This document shows positions 12,301-21,567 of a stretch of DNA of 64,000 nucleotides, one piece after another. The notes beneath the pieces are model-generated. The model was not told where the DNA came from. It saw only the letters and a list, made by a program, of their open reading frames with translations, and did not search any database. Within the stretch, counting starts at the first letter, position 1, and every line of letters starts with the position of its first letter. The translations under genes and the position numbers were made by a program. The stretch comes from Rutidosis leptorrhynchoides. Its lineage: Eukaryota > Streptophyta > Magnoliopsida > Asterales > Asteraceae. Where the stretch lies: positions 355,665,001-355,729,000 of the forward strand of contig NC_092333.1 in the NCBI RefSeq assembly GCF_046630445.1, written 5' to 3'.

Positions 12301-12660
12301 GGTTTTGGTGAAAACGTTCTTTGCGGGTCTATTCAAGGTTTTAGATAAAACCTTCTTTGTAGTGCAGGTTCTATAGAGATCAATTATGGGAACCATCATG
12401 ATCTCTATGGGAACCATCATTCCCCCCTTCTCCCCCTAAAAAAATTTGACGTTTCTCCATTGAGATGTTTTTAAGAGAAATAAAAGGGACACATTTGAGA
12501 CACGGGGCATACACTGAAATGTGTGCATACACCGTATAAGGTTTTGGTGAAAACCTTCTTTGATGTGCGAGACCCATACAGATCTATTATGGGAACCATC
12601 GTGATCTGTATGGGAACCAACATTCCCCCCCTTCTCCCCCTAAAAATTTTTTTGACGTTT
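12301..12660. repeat. Diverged direct duplication, two units
   Basis: Copy 1 (12301-12458) and copy 2 (12541-12660) both run from GGTTTTGGTGAAAACSTTCT through ATTATGGGAACCATC and CTTCTCCCCCTAAAAA to TTTGACGTTTC. Each contains a double purine tract (minus strand AGGGGGAGAAGGGG). Confidence 0.75.
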
Positions 12661-13241
12661 CAGAATTTGAAAATCATCATTTCATTGCGGGTCTCATTGC
12701 TCCCCCTAGGCACATACATTGTTCCCCCTAGACACATGCAGTTTCCAGGTTCTTCAAGGAGAAGAAACTCAGATGAGTCTATTTCAACGGAGGGTGATTC
12801 GCCTACAACTACTGAAGTATATGTACCAAAGGGTATCAATTTGGGCGAATTTGGTTTTAGAGAAACCGTGTGATTGGGCGAGGTTGGAGGAAAGAAAGGT
12901 TCAAACAACACATCAGGTCATCTGAGGTTGCGAGTAGGACATGCCTGAGTGGATAGTCAGGTGTCAGCGGATTAAGTTTGAGTCTTGAACCGTTGTGTCC
13001 AAGAGCCATCTTGAATTCAAATCATTTTTTTGAAATTCAAATTTGAATACCATTTATAGGCATTGTTGATCTGACTTATGGACGTTGAATTCCACTTGGG
13101 TTTGATACACGATTTGGTTGTCCACTTCTTATTTGATACTTGTTTCGCAAAATTATTCTTCGAGTGTTTAGAAACAAGGTCAATTTTAGTGCGCGGGGTA
13201 TTTTTCAGACCTATGGATGGCTTCATGGGTTTATGTGGAAG

Positions 13242-14740
13242 TCAACCATATTGACCGCGAAGCCCCGTAATCTCCCCATTTTTCCCATAAGTTGTTTCCA
13301 GAAACGGGCGGTTGAACTTGGTCTGGTAACCGGAGTAAATCCTTTTGCTTGGGAACTTGGATTCTACGGGTAGGGAAACTTTAAATTCCTTTGGTTTGGG
13401 TTGAGTAATTTTGGGTTCGTTTGTTTTCGAGGATGTTTTTCTCGGAGTCACCGTTGACTTTGGAGAACCTCGTTCTTTTGGTTTGGGGTTAGAGAACCTT
13501 TTGGGTGAGGTATCCAGGTGAACTTTTGGTTTCATGGGGGATTTCCTCAGTGCATGTGTTGGCTTAAGAGGAACACTGTCTTTTAGTTTTGGTGCCTCCA
13601 ACGTCTTTGGTGTTTTACATAAAGCACTCTTCGAGTACATTGAAGATTGGTACACTATGGGTTTGGGATTGGTCTTGGCAAAGGTCACCTGCTTTTTCAT
13701 AGTCTTGGGAGTAGACTTTGAAGCGTTGGACAACTCAGACTTGGTAACTGGGATACCACCTGATACTTTTGGTTTTCGAGTGTCAGTGGAGGTTAGCATG
13801 GTCTCAGTACCAGGACAGATCTTGTAAGAACCAGGTTTTGAATATATGGTCTTGGTCACGAAGTCTTTCCAGTGAATCACATTGGTCATGCAAGGTCTCA
13901 TTCTCTTCCTTAAGTATATTCACATGAGCTTTTAACTCATGAATTTCTAAGACAAGGTCATCAACAGAAACTACCACAGAGTCATTAAAATCATAAGTGG
14001 GTTCTACTTTCGGAACTTCAGGTATCTTTTCAATTGTTGCTAGATTTTTCTTGTAGGTCTCACATTTAACTTGAAGATCTATGTTTTCTCGTTCTAGCTT
14101 GTCAACAAATTGGGTAAGGTCAGTCTCAACATCCTGAGCTCCTAAAGAGATAGGTTCTTTCTCGGGTTGTGGTTCTACCTTAACTTCTGGAATCTTGGGT
14201 TGAGATTCTAAGAAGTGATCTAGAGATTTGGACCTAGATGATTCTAACCTGTGTTCAACAATGTCAAATTTGGTCAAAAGAGAATCACTAAAGTCTTTGA
14301 GTTCTTGTGCTAGACCTTCACAATTGATGGTGTCATTCACGGATTTTGGGTTTGAGTCCCGTGATTCAGTGTTCTTTGAAATCAATTCACAAAAATTAAC
14401 AACTTGATTTGCAATTTGATTTTCAAGTTTATGAACATTGGAGACTAGTTTGTTATTTTGGGATTCAATGACAGAGATTTGGTGTTGTAAAGCCTTAATG
14501 ATCATTTGAAATTTGTGTCAAAATATTTGATTTTTTTTTATCAAGTTCGTCCTCCAGAGTGATGATGTATCTTTCTAAAACCAAGGTTGGTAAATAGATT
14601 ATACGCCTTTTAGGACTATTTTGAGCATTCAAACTTTCAAAATCATTGAATAAATCAAGAGGTGTGTTATAATATGAACCATCTTTTCTCATGTAATTTG
14701 CATTTATTTTGTTATAAATTAACGACACCTCACGTTTCAT
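13242..14740 (-). pseudogene. C1 coiled-coil/Pro-Lys-rich Gag-like region
   Basis: Three overlapping minus-strand frames: 14740-14495, 14505-13804 (233 aa) and 13901-13242 (219 aa). The middle one is coiled-coil rich (LENQIANQVVNF; DLVLEIHELKAHVNILKEEN). The last is rich in Pro, Lys, Ser and Thr (KPKERGSPKSTVTPRKTSSK), a basic, probably nucleic-acid-binding tail. Changes of frame between the pieces suggest frameshifts in one former ORF. No catalytic retrotransposon domain follows. This looks like the rest of a large Gag-like protein of a non-autonomous element. Confidence 0.5.
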
Positions 14741-15012
14741 TTTTGTTGATCAATTGGCTATTCTCTCCTCAATCTCACTTTCGTTGGGAAAAGTAAGTCT
14801 CTCTGGCAAACCTATCTTAATGTATCTACCATCATATAGGCTAGGTTCGGCTTTGGAGATCTTGGACTGTATTTGGGGATTTTCAAACCCTATCACCTGG
14901 TGTTTTTGGTAGGAGTTTTTGGGTCAGTTCAGGAACAAAGCTTGTTTAGAAATGTGGCCATTTAAGACTACTTTTGCTTGGTCAGTTTTGTAAAGTTTCT
15001 CTTCAAATAAAC

Positions 15013-15464
15013 TTAGTTGGTTTTTAAGTTTAGGTTCTCTGTAACTAACTTAGAGCATTCAGAAGTCTTCTCAACCAGGTCATTCAAAGGCTTTCTAGTT
15101 TTCTGTTCTACAGTCTCTAGAAAAAGTATCCTAGAATCATTAAGTTTCTTAAGTTCTTTTTCAGTGTTGTTCACTTTTTCCGTGAGAACTGCATTCCTCA
15201 GTTTAAAATCTGTCCTTTCTATCCGTAGGGGTTTCACACTACTTTCTAGCTCTCTTAATTCAGTTACTTTGTCAGCTAGATCTTGTTTTAGTTTCAAATA
15301 AGTATGATTTGACACTTTCATTTCCAATTCAGATTTCAACCTAGAGTTCTCATTTTTCAGTTCGCTAATTTGAGTAGCAAATGATCTAAGGTCTCTATTC
15401 ATCTTGGAAAAGTTGTCTACATACATATCAGGTAGTATAGGAAACACACATTTGTCATTAAATG
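15013..15464 (-). pseudogene. C1 coiled-coil ORF, continuation
   Basis: About 150 codons continuing the ORF from 28566-28810. It is dominated by heptad-type Leu/Glu/Lys repeats (ISELKNENSRLKSELEMKV; LTEKVNNTEKELKKLND), predicting a long coiled coil. It stops at 15013. The same style of sequence resumes further along at 14740-13804 in other frames, so the original protein was probably longer and is now frame-shifted. Coiled coils occur in Gag proteins of Sirevirus-type copia elements, but no zinc knuckle, protease or DSGCS-like motif follows. Confidence 0.55.
15460..15464. repeat. A1 target-site duplication TTAAA
   Basis: TTAAA at 15460-15464 and 28566-28570 flanks A1 exactly. Together with the TG...CA LTR ends this defines a complete insertion. 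Confidence 0.9.
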
Positions 15465-18400
15465 TAGTGACCCGAACTTTTCCATGTTTATATATATTAA
15501 TTGAGATTGATATTTACATGATTAAATGTTTCCAACATGTTAAGCAATCAAACTTGTTAAGACTTGATTAATTGAAATAGGTTTCATATAGACAATTGAC
15601 CACCCAAGTTGACCGGTGATTCACGAACGTTAAAACTTGTAAAAACTATATGATGACATATATATGGTTATATATATAGTTAACATGATATTATGATAAG
15701 TAAACATATCATTAATTATATTAACAATGAACTACATATGTAAAAACAAGACTACTAACTTAATGATTTTGAAACGAGACATATATGTAACGATTATCGT
15801 TGTAACGACATTTAATGTATATATATCATATTAAGAGATATTCGTACATCATAATATCATGATAATATAATAATTTAAAATCTCTTTTGATATTATAAAC
15901 ATTGGGTTAACAACATTTAACAAGATCGTTAACCTAAAGGTTTCAAAACAACATTTACATGTAATGACTAACGATGATTTAACGACTCAGTTAAAATGTA
16001 TATACATGTAGTGTTTTAATATGTATTCATACACTTTTGAAAGACTTCAAGACACTTATCAAAATACTTCTACTTAACAAAAATGCTTACAATTACATCC
16101 TCGTTCAGTTTCATCAACAATTCTACTCGTATGCACCCGTATTCGTACTCGTACAATACACAGCTTTTAGATGTATGTACTATTGGTATATACACTCCAA
16201 TGATCAGCTCTTAGTAGCCCATGTGAGTCACCTAACACATGTGGGAACCATCATTTGGCAACTAGCATGAAATATCTCATAAAATTACAAAAATATGAGT
16301 AATCATTCATGACTTATTTACATGAAAACAAAATAACATATCCTTTATATCTAATCCATACACCAACGGCCAAAAACACCTACAAACACTTTCATTCTTC
16401 AATTTTCTTCATCTAATTGATCTCTCTCAAGTTCTATCTTCATGTTCTAAGTGTTCTTCATAAATTCCAAAAGTTCTAGTTTCATAAAATCAAGAATACT
16501 TTCAAGTTTGCTAGCTCACTTCCAATCTTGTAAGGTGATCATCCAACCTCAAGAAATCTTTGTTTCTTACAGTAGGTTATCATTCTAATACAAGGTAATA
16601 ATCATATTTAAACTTTGGTTCAATTTCTATAACTATAACAATCTTATTTTAAGTGATGATCTTACTTGAACTTGTTTTCGTGTTATGATTCTGCTTCAAG
16701 AACTTCGAGCCATCCAAGGATCCATTGAAGCTAGATCCATTTTTTCTCTTTTCCAGTAGGTTTATCCAAGGAACTTAAGGTAGTAATGATGTTCATAACA
16801 TCATTCGATTCATACATATAAATCTATCTTATTCGAAGGTTTAAACTTGTAATCACTAGAACATAGTTTAGTTAATTCTAAACTTGTTCGCAAACAAAAG
16901 TTAATCCTTCTAACTTGACTTTTAAAATAAACTAAACACATGTTCTATATCTATATGATATGCTAACTTAATGATTTAAAACCTGGAAACACGAAAAACA
17001 CCGTAAAACCGGATTTACGCCGTCGTAGTAACACCGCGGGCTGTTTTGGGTTAGTTAATTAAAAACTATGATAAACTTTGATTTAAAAGTTGTTATTCTG
17101 AGAAAATGATTTTTATTATGAACATGAAACTATATCCAAAAATTATGGTTAAACTCAAAGTGGAAGTATGTTTTCTAAAATGGTCATCTAGACGTCGTTC
17201 TTTCGACTGAAATGACTACCTTTACAAAAACGACTTGTAACTTATTTTTCCGACTATAAACCTATACTTTTTCTGTTTAGATTCATAAAATAGGGTTCAA
17301 TATGAAACCATAGCAATTTGATTCACTCAAAACGGATTTAAAATGAAGAAGTTGTGGGTAAAACAAGATTGGATAATTTTTCTCATTTTAGCTACGTGAA
17401 AATTGGTAACAAATCTATTCCAACCATAACTTAATCAACTTGTATTGTATATTATGTAATCTTGAGATACCATAGACACGTATACAATGTTTCGACCTAT
17501 CATGTCGACACATCTATATATATTTCGGAACAACCATACACACTCTATATGTGAATGTTGGAGTTAGCTATACAGGGTTGAGGTTGATTCCAAAATATAT
17601 ATAGTTTGAGTTGTGATCAATACTGAGATACATATACACTGGGTCGTGGATTGATTCAAGATAATATTTATCGATTTATTTCTGTACATCTAACTGTGGA
17701 CAACTAGTTGTAGGTTACTAACGAGGACAGCTGACTTAACAAACTTAAAATATCAAAATATATTAAAAGTGTTGTAAATATATTTTGAACATACTTTGAT
17801 ATATATGTATATATTGTTATAGGTTCGTGAATCAACCAGTGGCCAAGTTTTACTTCCCGACGAAGTAAAAATCTGTGAAAGTGAGTTATAGTCCCACTTT
17901 TAAAATCTAATATTTTTGGGATGAGAATACATGCAGGTTTTATAAATGATTTACAAAATAGACACAAGTACGTGAAACTACATTCTATGGTTGAATTATC
18001 GAAATCGAATATGCCCCTTTTTATTAAGTCTGGTAATCTAAGAATTAGGGAACAGACACCCTAATTGACGCGAATCCTAAAGATAGATCTATCGGGCTTA
18101 ACAAACCCCATCCAAAGTACCGGATGCTTTAGTACTTCGAAATTTATATCATATCCGAAGGGTGTCCCGGAATGATGGGGATATTCTTATATATGCATCT
18201 TGTTAATATCGGTTACCAGGTGTTCACCATATGAATGATTTTTATCTCTATGTATGGGATGTGTATTGAAATATGAAATCTTGTGGTCTATTATTATGAT
18301 TTGATATATATAGGCTAAATCTATAACTCACCAACATTTTTGTTGACGTTTTAAGCATGTTTATTCTCAGGTGATTATTAAGAGCTTCCGCTGTCGCATA

Positions 18401-18712
18401 CTTAAATAAGGACGAGATTTGGAGTCCATGCTTGTATGATATTGTGTAAAAACTGCATTCAAGAAACTTATTTTGTTGTAACATATTTGTATTGTAAACC
18501 ATTATGTAATGGTCGTGTGTAAACAGGATATTTTAGATTATCATTATTTGATAATCTACGTAAAGCTTTTTAAACCTTTATTGATGAAATAAAGGTTATG
18601 GTTTGTTTTAAAATGAATGCAGTCTTTGAAAAACGTCTCATATAGAGGTCAAAACCTCGCAACGAAATCAATTAATATGGAACGTTTTAATCAATAAGAA
18701 CGGGACATTTCA
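15465..18712 (+). repeat. A1 5' LTR (3248 bp)
   Basis: Starts TGTAGTGACCCGAACTTTTC and ends AACGGGACATTTCA. A TATA-like CTTTATATC at about 16341 followed by pyrimidine-rich leader-like sequence could be the promoter; this is inference. Small frames inside (77 aa at 16037, 87 aa at 17704 minus, 84 aa at 18248 minus) recur in most or all copies because the DNA recurs, and are not considered genes. Confidence 0.95.
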
Positions 18713-18714
18713 GT

Positions 18715-18727
18715 TGGTATCCGAGCG
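18715..18727 (+). promoter_or_regulatory. A1 primer-binding site, variant
   Basis: TGGTATCCGAGCG three bases after the LTR. It differs from the standard TGGTATCAGAGC by A to C at the eighth base; A2 has the same variant. Confidence 0.8.
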
Positions 18728-18921
18728 TTGGTCTTAGAGAACCAGAATTTTGCATTAGTGTGTCTTATCGAGTTTGTTAGGATGCATTAGTGAGTCTGGA
18801 CTTCGACCGTGTTTACTTGAAAAATGATTGCTTAACAAATTTTGTTGGAAACTATATATTTTTAACATGTGAATATTATGTGATATATTAATCTCTTAAC
18901 GCGTTTGATATTATGTGATAG

Positions 18922-19536
18922 ATGTCTACCTCTAGAACAAGTCCCATTGACTCACCTAATAATAATGAAGAGTCAAATGTAAATTGGAATGATTCGTGGA
19001 CTGATTCACAAGTTCCCGAAGAGGAACCGGAAGAAGAGTCGGAACCGGAAGAAGAATCGGAACCGGAAGAAGAATTGGAACCGGATGAAGAAATAGAACC
19101 GGTGGGGGAAATAATAAAATGGTTAAGTAAAATAAAATCCTCAACCAACCGACCAAGGTTAATTATGGTCAATGGTGTTTCCGCCAAGGAAGCAAAATAT
19201 TGGGAGGATTACCAATTCTCTGATGAATCGGATTCCGACGAGAATTCCGATGATGTTATAGAAATTACCCCAACTGAATTTAAAAAGGCAAAAGAAAATA
19301 ATAAGGGAAAGGGCATAAAAATAGAGAAATCTAATTCCAACCCCGATGAACTTTATATGTATCGTCAACCCCCGAAGTCCTTAAGTTGTAACAATGACCC
19401 GGGAACCTCTAAACCACCAGGTTTTTCTAAACCAATGTGGATTACGACGGCTCGTATTAGGGGAACATCATATATCCCTAGAAACTTGGCAAAACGAACC
19501 AAAACCGAAGAAGAAGAAACAAGCGAGTCGGAATAA
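18922..19536 (+). CDS. Acidic-repeat accessory protein (204 aa)
   Basis: First ORF after the primer-binding site, intact in A1. Residues 1-30 are Ser/Asn/Asp-rich (MSTSRTSPIDSPNNNEESNV). Residues 33-60 are a tandem acidic repeat of EPEEES units. The middle has a basic segment (KRK/KIK near 70) and an acidic DESDSDENSDD (about 96-106), then a Lys-rich KENNKGKGIKIEK, and a C-terminal KRTKTEEEETSESE. No known domain. Composition suggests a disordered nuclear protein with possible nuclear-localisation patches. Its position and Ser/acidic N-terminus recall the gag-like ORF of B1/B2, but I see no alignable core. The A2 copy has a Trp-to-stop change. Role unknown. Confidence 0.65.
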   Translation: MSTSRTSPIDSPNNNEESNVNWNDSWTDSQVPEEEPEEESEPEEESEPEEELEPDEEIEPVGEIIKWLSKIKSSTNRPRLIMVNGVSAKEAKYWEDYQFSDESDSDENSDDVIEITPTEFKKAKENNKGKGIKIEKSNSNPDELYMYRQPPKSLSCNNDPGTSKPPGFSKPMWITTARIRGTSYIPRNLAKRTKTEEEETSESE

Positions 19537-19676
19537 GATAGTTGTATTCGTGTGGTGTAATATATGTAATATAGTGTGCTTATGCTTTATGATATATTTA
19601 AAAATTGCTTGTATTAATAAGTATTTTTTTTTTTATGAATCTAACTCTTGTCTATTTTACAGTATAAAAACACAAA

Positions 19677-20360
19677 ATGGATAGACAACCCAATATTTTA
19701 AGAGACCTACCCGGAGACATGATTGATGAAATCTTGTCTAGAGTCGGTCAGAATTCTTCGGCACAACTATTTAAGGCGAGATCAGTTTGTAAGACATTCG
19801 AAGAACGTTCCAAGAATGCCTTGGTTTATAAAAGGCTTTCGTTCGAAAGATGGGGGATATCACATTGGGAAATCCATAAGTTACGATGTGTTTACTTTGA
19901 CGCATATATTGCGGGGAACCCAAATGCTATTTTACGCAATGGGTTAAGAAATTATTTTGACTCAATATATCCGAATATTGGACTTCGTGATTTAGAAAAA
20001 GCGGCTAACATGCAACATAAAGAAGCATGTTATGCTTACGGATTAGTAATGTTCGCTTCTCACAAAAGTGAGAACAAGAACATCGGGCTACAACTATTAA
20101 ACAAAACGTTCCCACAAGTGACGGAGTCGGTAATTGGGGTAAGAAATGAGGTTTTTAGATTGTTACGGGACTGTTGGACATTACGTAACCCTCGCCCCTT
20201 TGACGACGTTACAACACGCTGTCTTATCAACGGCCATAACGGTTATGTTCCACAAGACCAAGGATGGGAAGTAATCCTAGTAAAACCAGAATGCATGACT
20301 TGTTTCTGGACGTATGAATTACGTGTCTTTATTGCCTTTGCTGAACGACTTGTGTACTAG
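19677..20360 (+). CDS. F-box-type protein captured by retrotransposon (227 aa)
   Basis: Starts MDRQPNILRDLPGDMIDEIL. Residues 8-50 fit an F-box (LRDLPGDMIDEILSRVG, then SVCKTF and YKRLSFERW), the Skp1-binding module of SCF ubiquitin ligases. Residues about 104-146 (LEKAANMQHKEACYAYGLVM ... GLQLLNKTF) look like a SEL1/TPR-type helical repeat, and a C-terminal region has Cys182, His187, Cys206 and Cys209 (KPECMTC). This architecture resembles the plant putative F-box proteins of the At1g67623/At2g35280 type; the assignment is from memory of the family. It lies on the element's sense strand, 140 bp after the acidic ORF and upstream of gag, so it is not a chance antisense frame. It is intronless. 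The A2 copy has exactly 227 codons too but two stops. Confidence 0.72.
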   Translation: MDRQPNILRDLPGDMIDEILSRVGQNSSAQLFKARSVCKTFEERSKNALVYKRLSFERWGISHWEIHKLRCVYFDAYIAGNPNAILRNGLRNYFDSIYPNIGLRDLEKAANMQHKEACYAYGLVMFASHKSENKNIGLQLLNKTFPQVTESVIGVRNEVFRLLRDCWTLRNPRPFDDVTTRCLINGHNGYVPQDQGWEVILVKPECMTCFWTYELRVFIAFAERLVY

Positions 20361-20550
20361 CTAGAATTATCTTCACAACCATCTTGTATCAAATTTATTG
20401 TGTGCTATATTTCATGCTATATGTAAAATAAGCGGTATTGTAAGTTTGTAAAATAATGTGTAAAAGTTTGAACGCGAAATATTATTATAATCAGTTTTTC
20501 ATATAGAATTGTAGTAGTTGAATTGTATATTAGCTACTAAGTATGAACTT

Positions 20551-20569
20551 AACGGGTAGGTACTACCCG
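20551..20569 (+). other. Perfect hairpin AACGGGTAGGTACTACCCG
   Basis: CGGGTAG-GTA-CTACCCG forms a 7-bp stem. Its left half, AACGGGTAGGTAC, is identical to the 13 bases preceding the 3' LTR (25302-25314). It separates the accessory genes from gag-pol and is the same in A2 (46140-46158). Confidence 0.75.
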
Positions 20570-20701
20570 AATTTAAACTTATAAAACGCTAATATGAAGA
20601 AAAAGCTTTTATAAATGAGTTCATATTATGCTACGAAATACTATTAACTACTCTTAATATTCTGTATGATTAACTTGTTCCATTTGACTATTTTGAAGGA
20701 A

Positions 20702-21535
20702 ATGGCACCGACTACTCGACACACCGTGAATATGAATGAAGAGGAATTCCGTACTTTTCTAGCTTCAAACATAGCCGCAGTACAGGCTGCGCTACATACC
20801 AACAATAACCTTGGATCTAGCAGCACAGGAAATCGTGTAGGATGCACCTACAAAGAATTTACTGCCTGCAAACCTTTGGAATTTGATGGAACCGAAGGAC
20901 CGATCGGATTGAAACGGTGGACCGAGAAGGTCGAATCGGTGTTTGCCATAAGTAAGTGTACTGAAGAGGACAAAGTGAAGTACGCTACGCATACCTTCAC
21001 AGGTTCTGCGTTAACATGGTGGAATACCTATCTAGAGCAAGTGGGACAAGACGATGCGTACGCACTACCGTGGTCAGCATTCAAGCACTTGATGAACGAG
21101 AAGTACCGTCCCAGAACCGAGGTCAATAAGCTCAAGACAGAACTTAGAGGGTTACGAACCCAAGGATTTGATATTACCACGTACGAAAGACGATTCACAG
21201 AATTGTGCCTATTGTGTCCGGGAGCATTCGAAGATGAGGAAGAGAAGATCGACGCATTTGTGAAAGGATTACCGGAAAGAATCCAAGAAGATATAAGTTC
21301 ACACGAGCCCGCCTCCATACAACAGGCATGTAGAATGGCTCACAAACTAGTGAACCAGATTGAAGAAAGAATTAAAGAACAGACTGCTGAAGAGGCCAAT
21401 GTGAAGCAAGTCAAAAGAAAGTGGGAGGAAAACGGTGATAAGAATCACCAATACAACAACAACAGCAATTACAACAATAATCGCAGCAATTATCCCAACA
21501 ATCGCAACATCAATCGCAACTACAACAAATGGCCC

Positions 21536-21567
<32 letters not shown>

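Larger units (their letters stand above)
10290..13241 (-). other. C1 3' noncoding region with multiple polypurine tracts
   Basis: Between the Gag-like frames and the 3' LTR. At least eight C-runs on the plus strand (purine tracts on the coding strand) are seen near 10629, 11915, 12128, 12185, 12421, 12625, 12702 and 12721, most of the form CTCCCCCT. Multiple polypurine tracts upstream of the 3' LTR are a known trait of Sireviruses. A 201-codon minus frame at 10829-11434 has no recognisable domain; I cannot say whether it was ever coding. The region also holds the tandem repeats listed separately. Confidence 0.5.

Noticed and set aside
16037..16270. 77-codon ORF (MKDFKTLIKILL...) present in all four A-family LTRs, and the 87- and 84-codon minus frames in the LTRs
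   Set aside because: Conservation follows from LTR identity. No domain, the frames cross the LTR without regard to promoter or leader, and changes between copies are not biased to silent sites.
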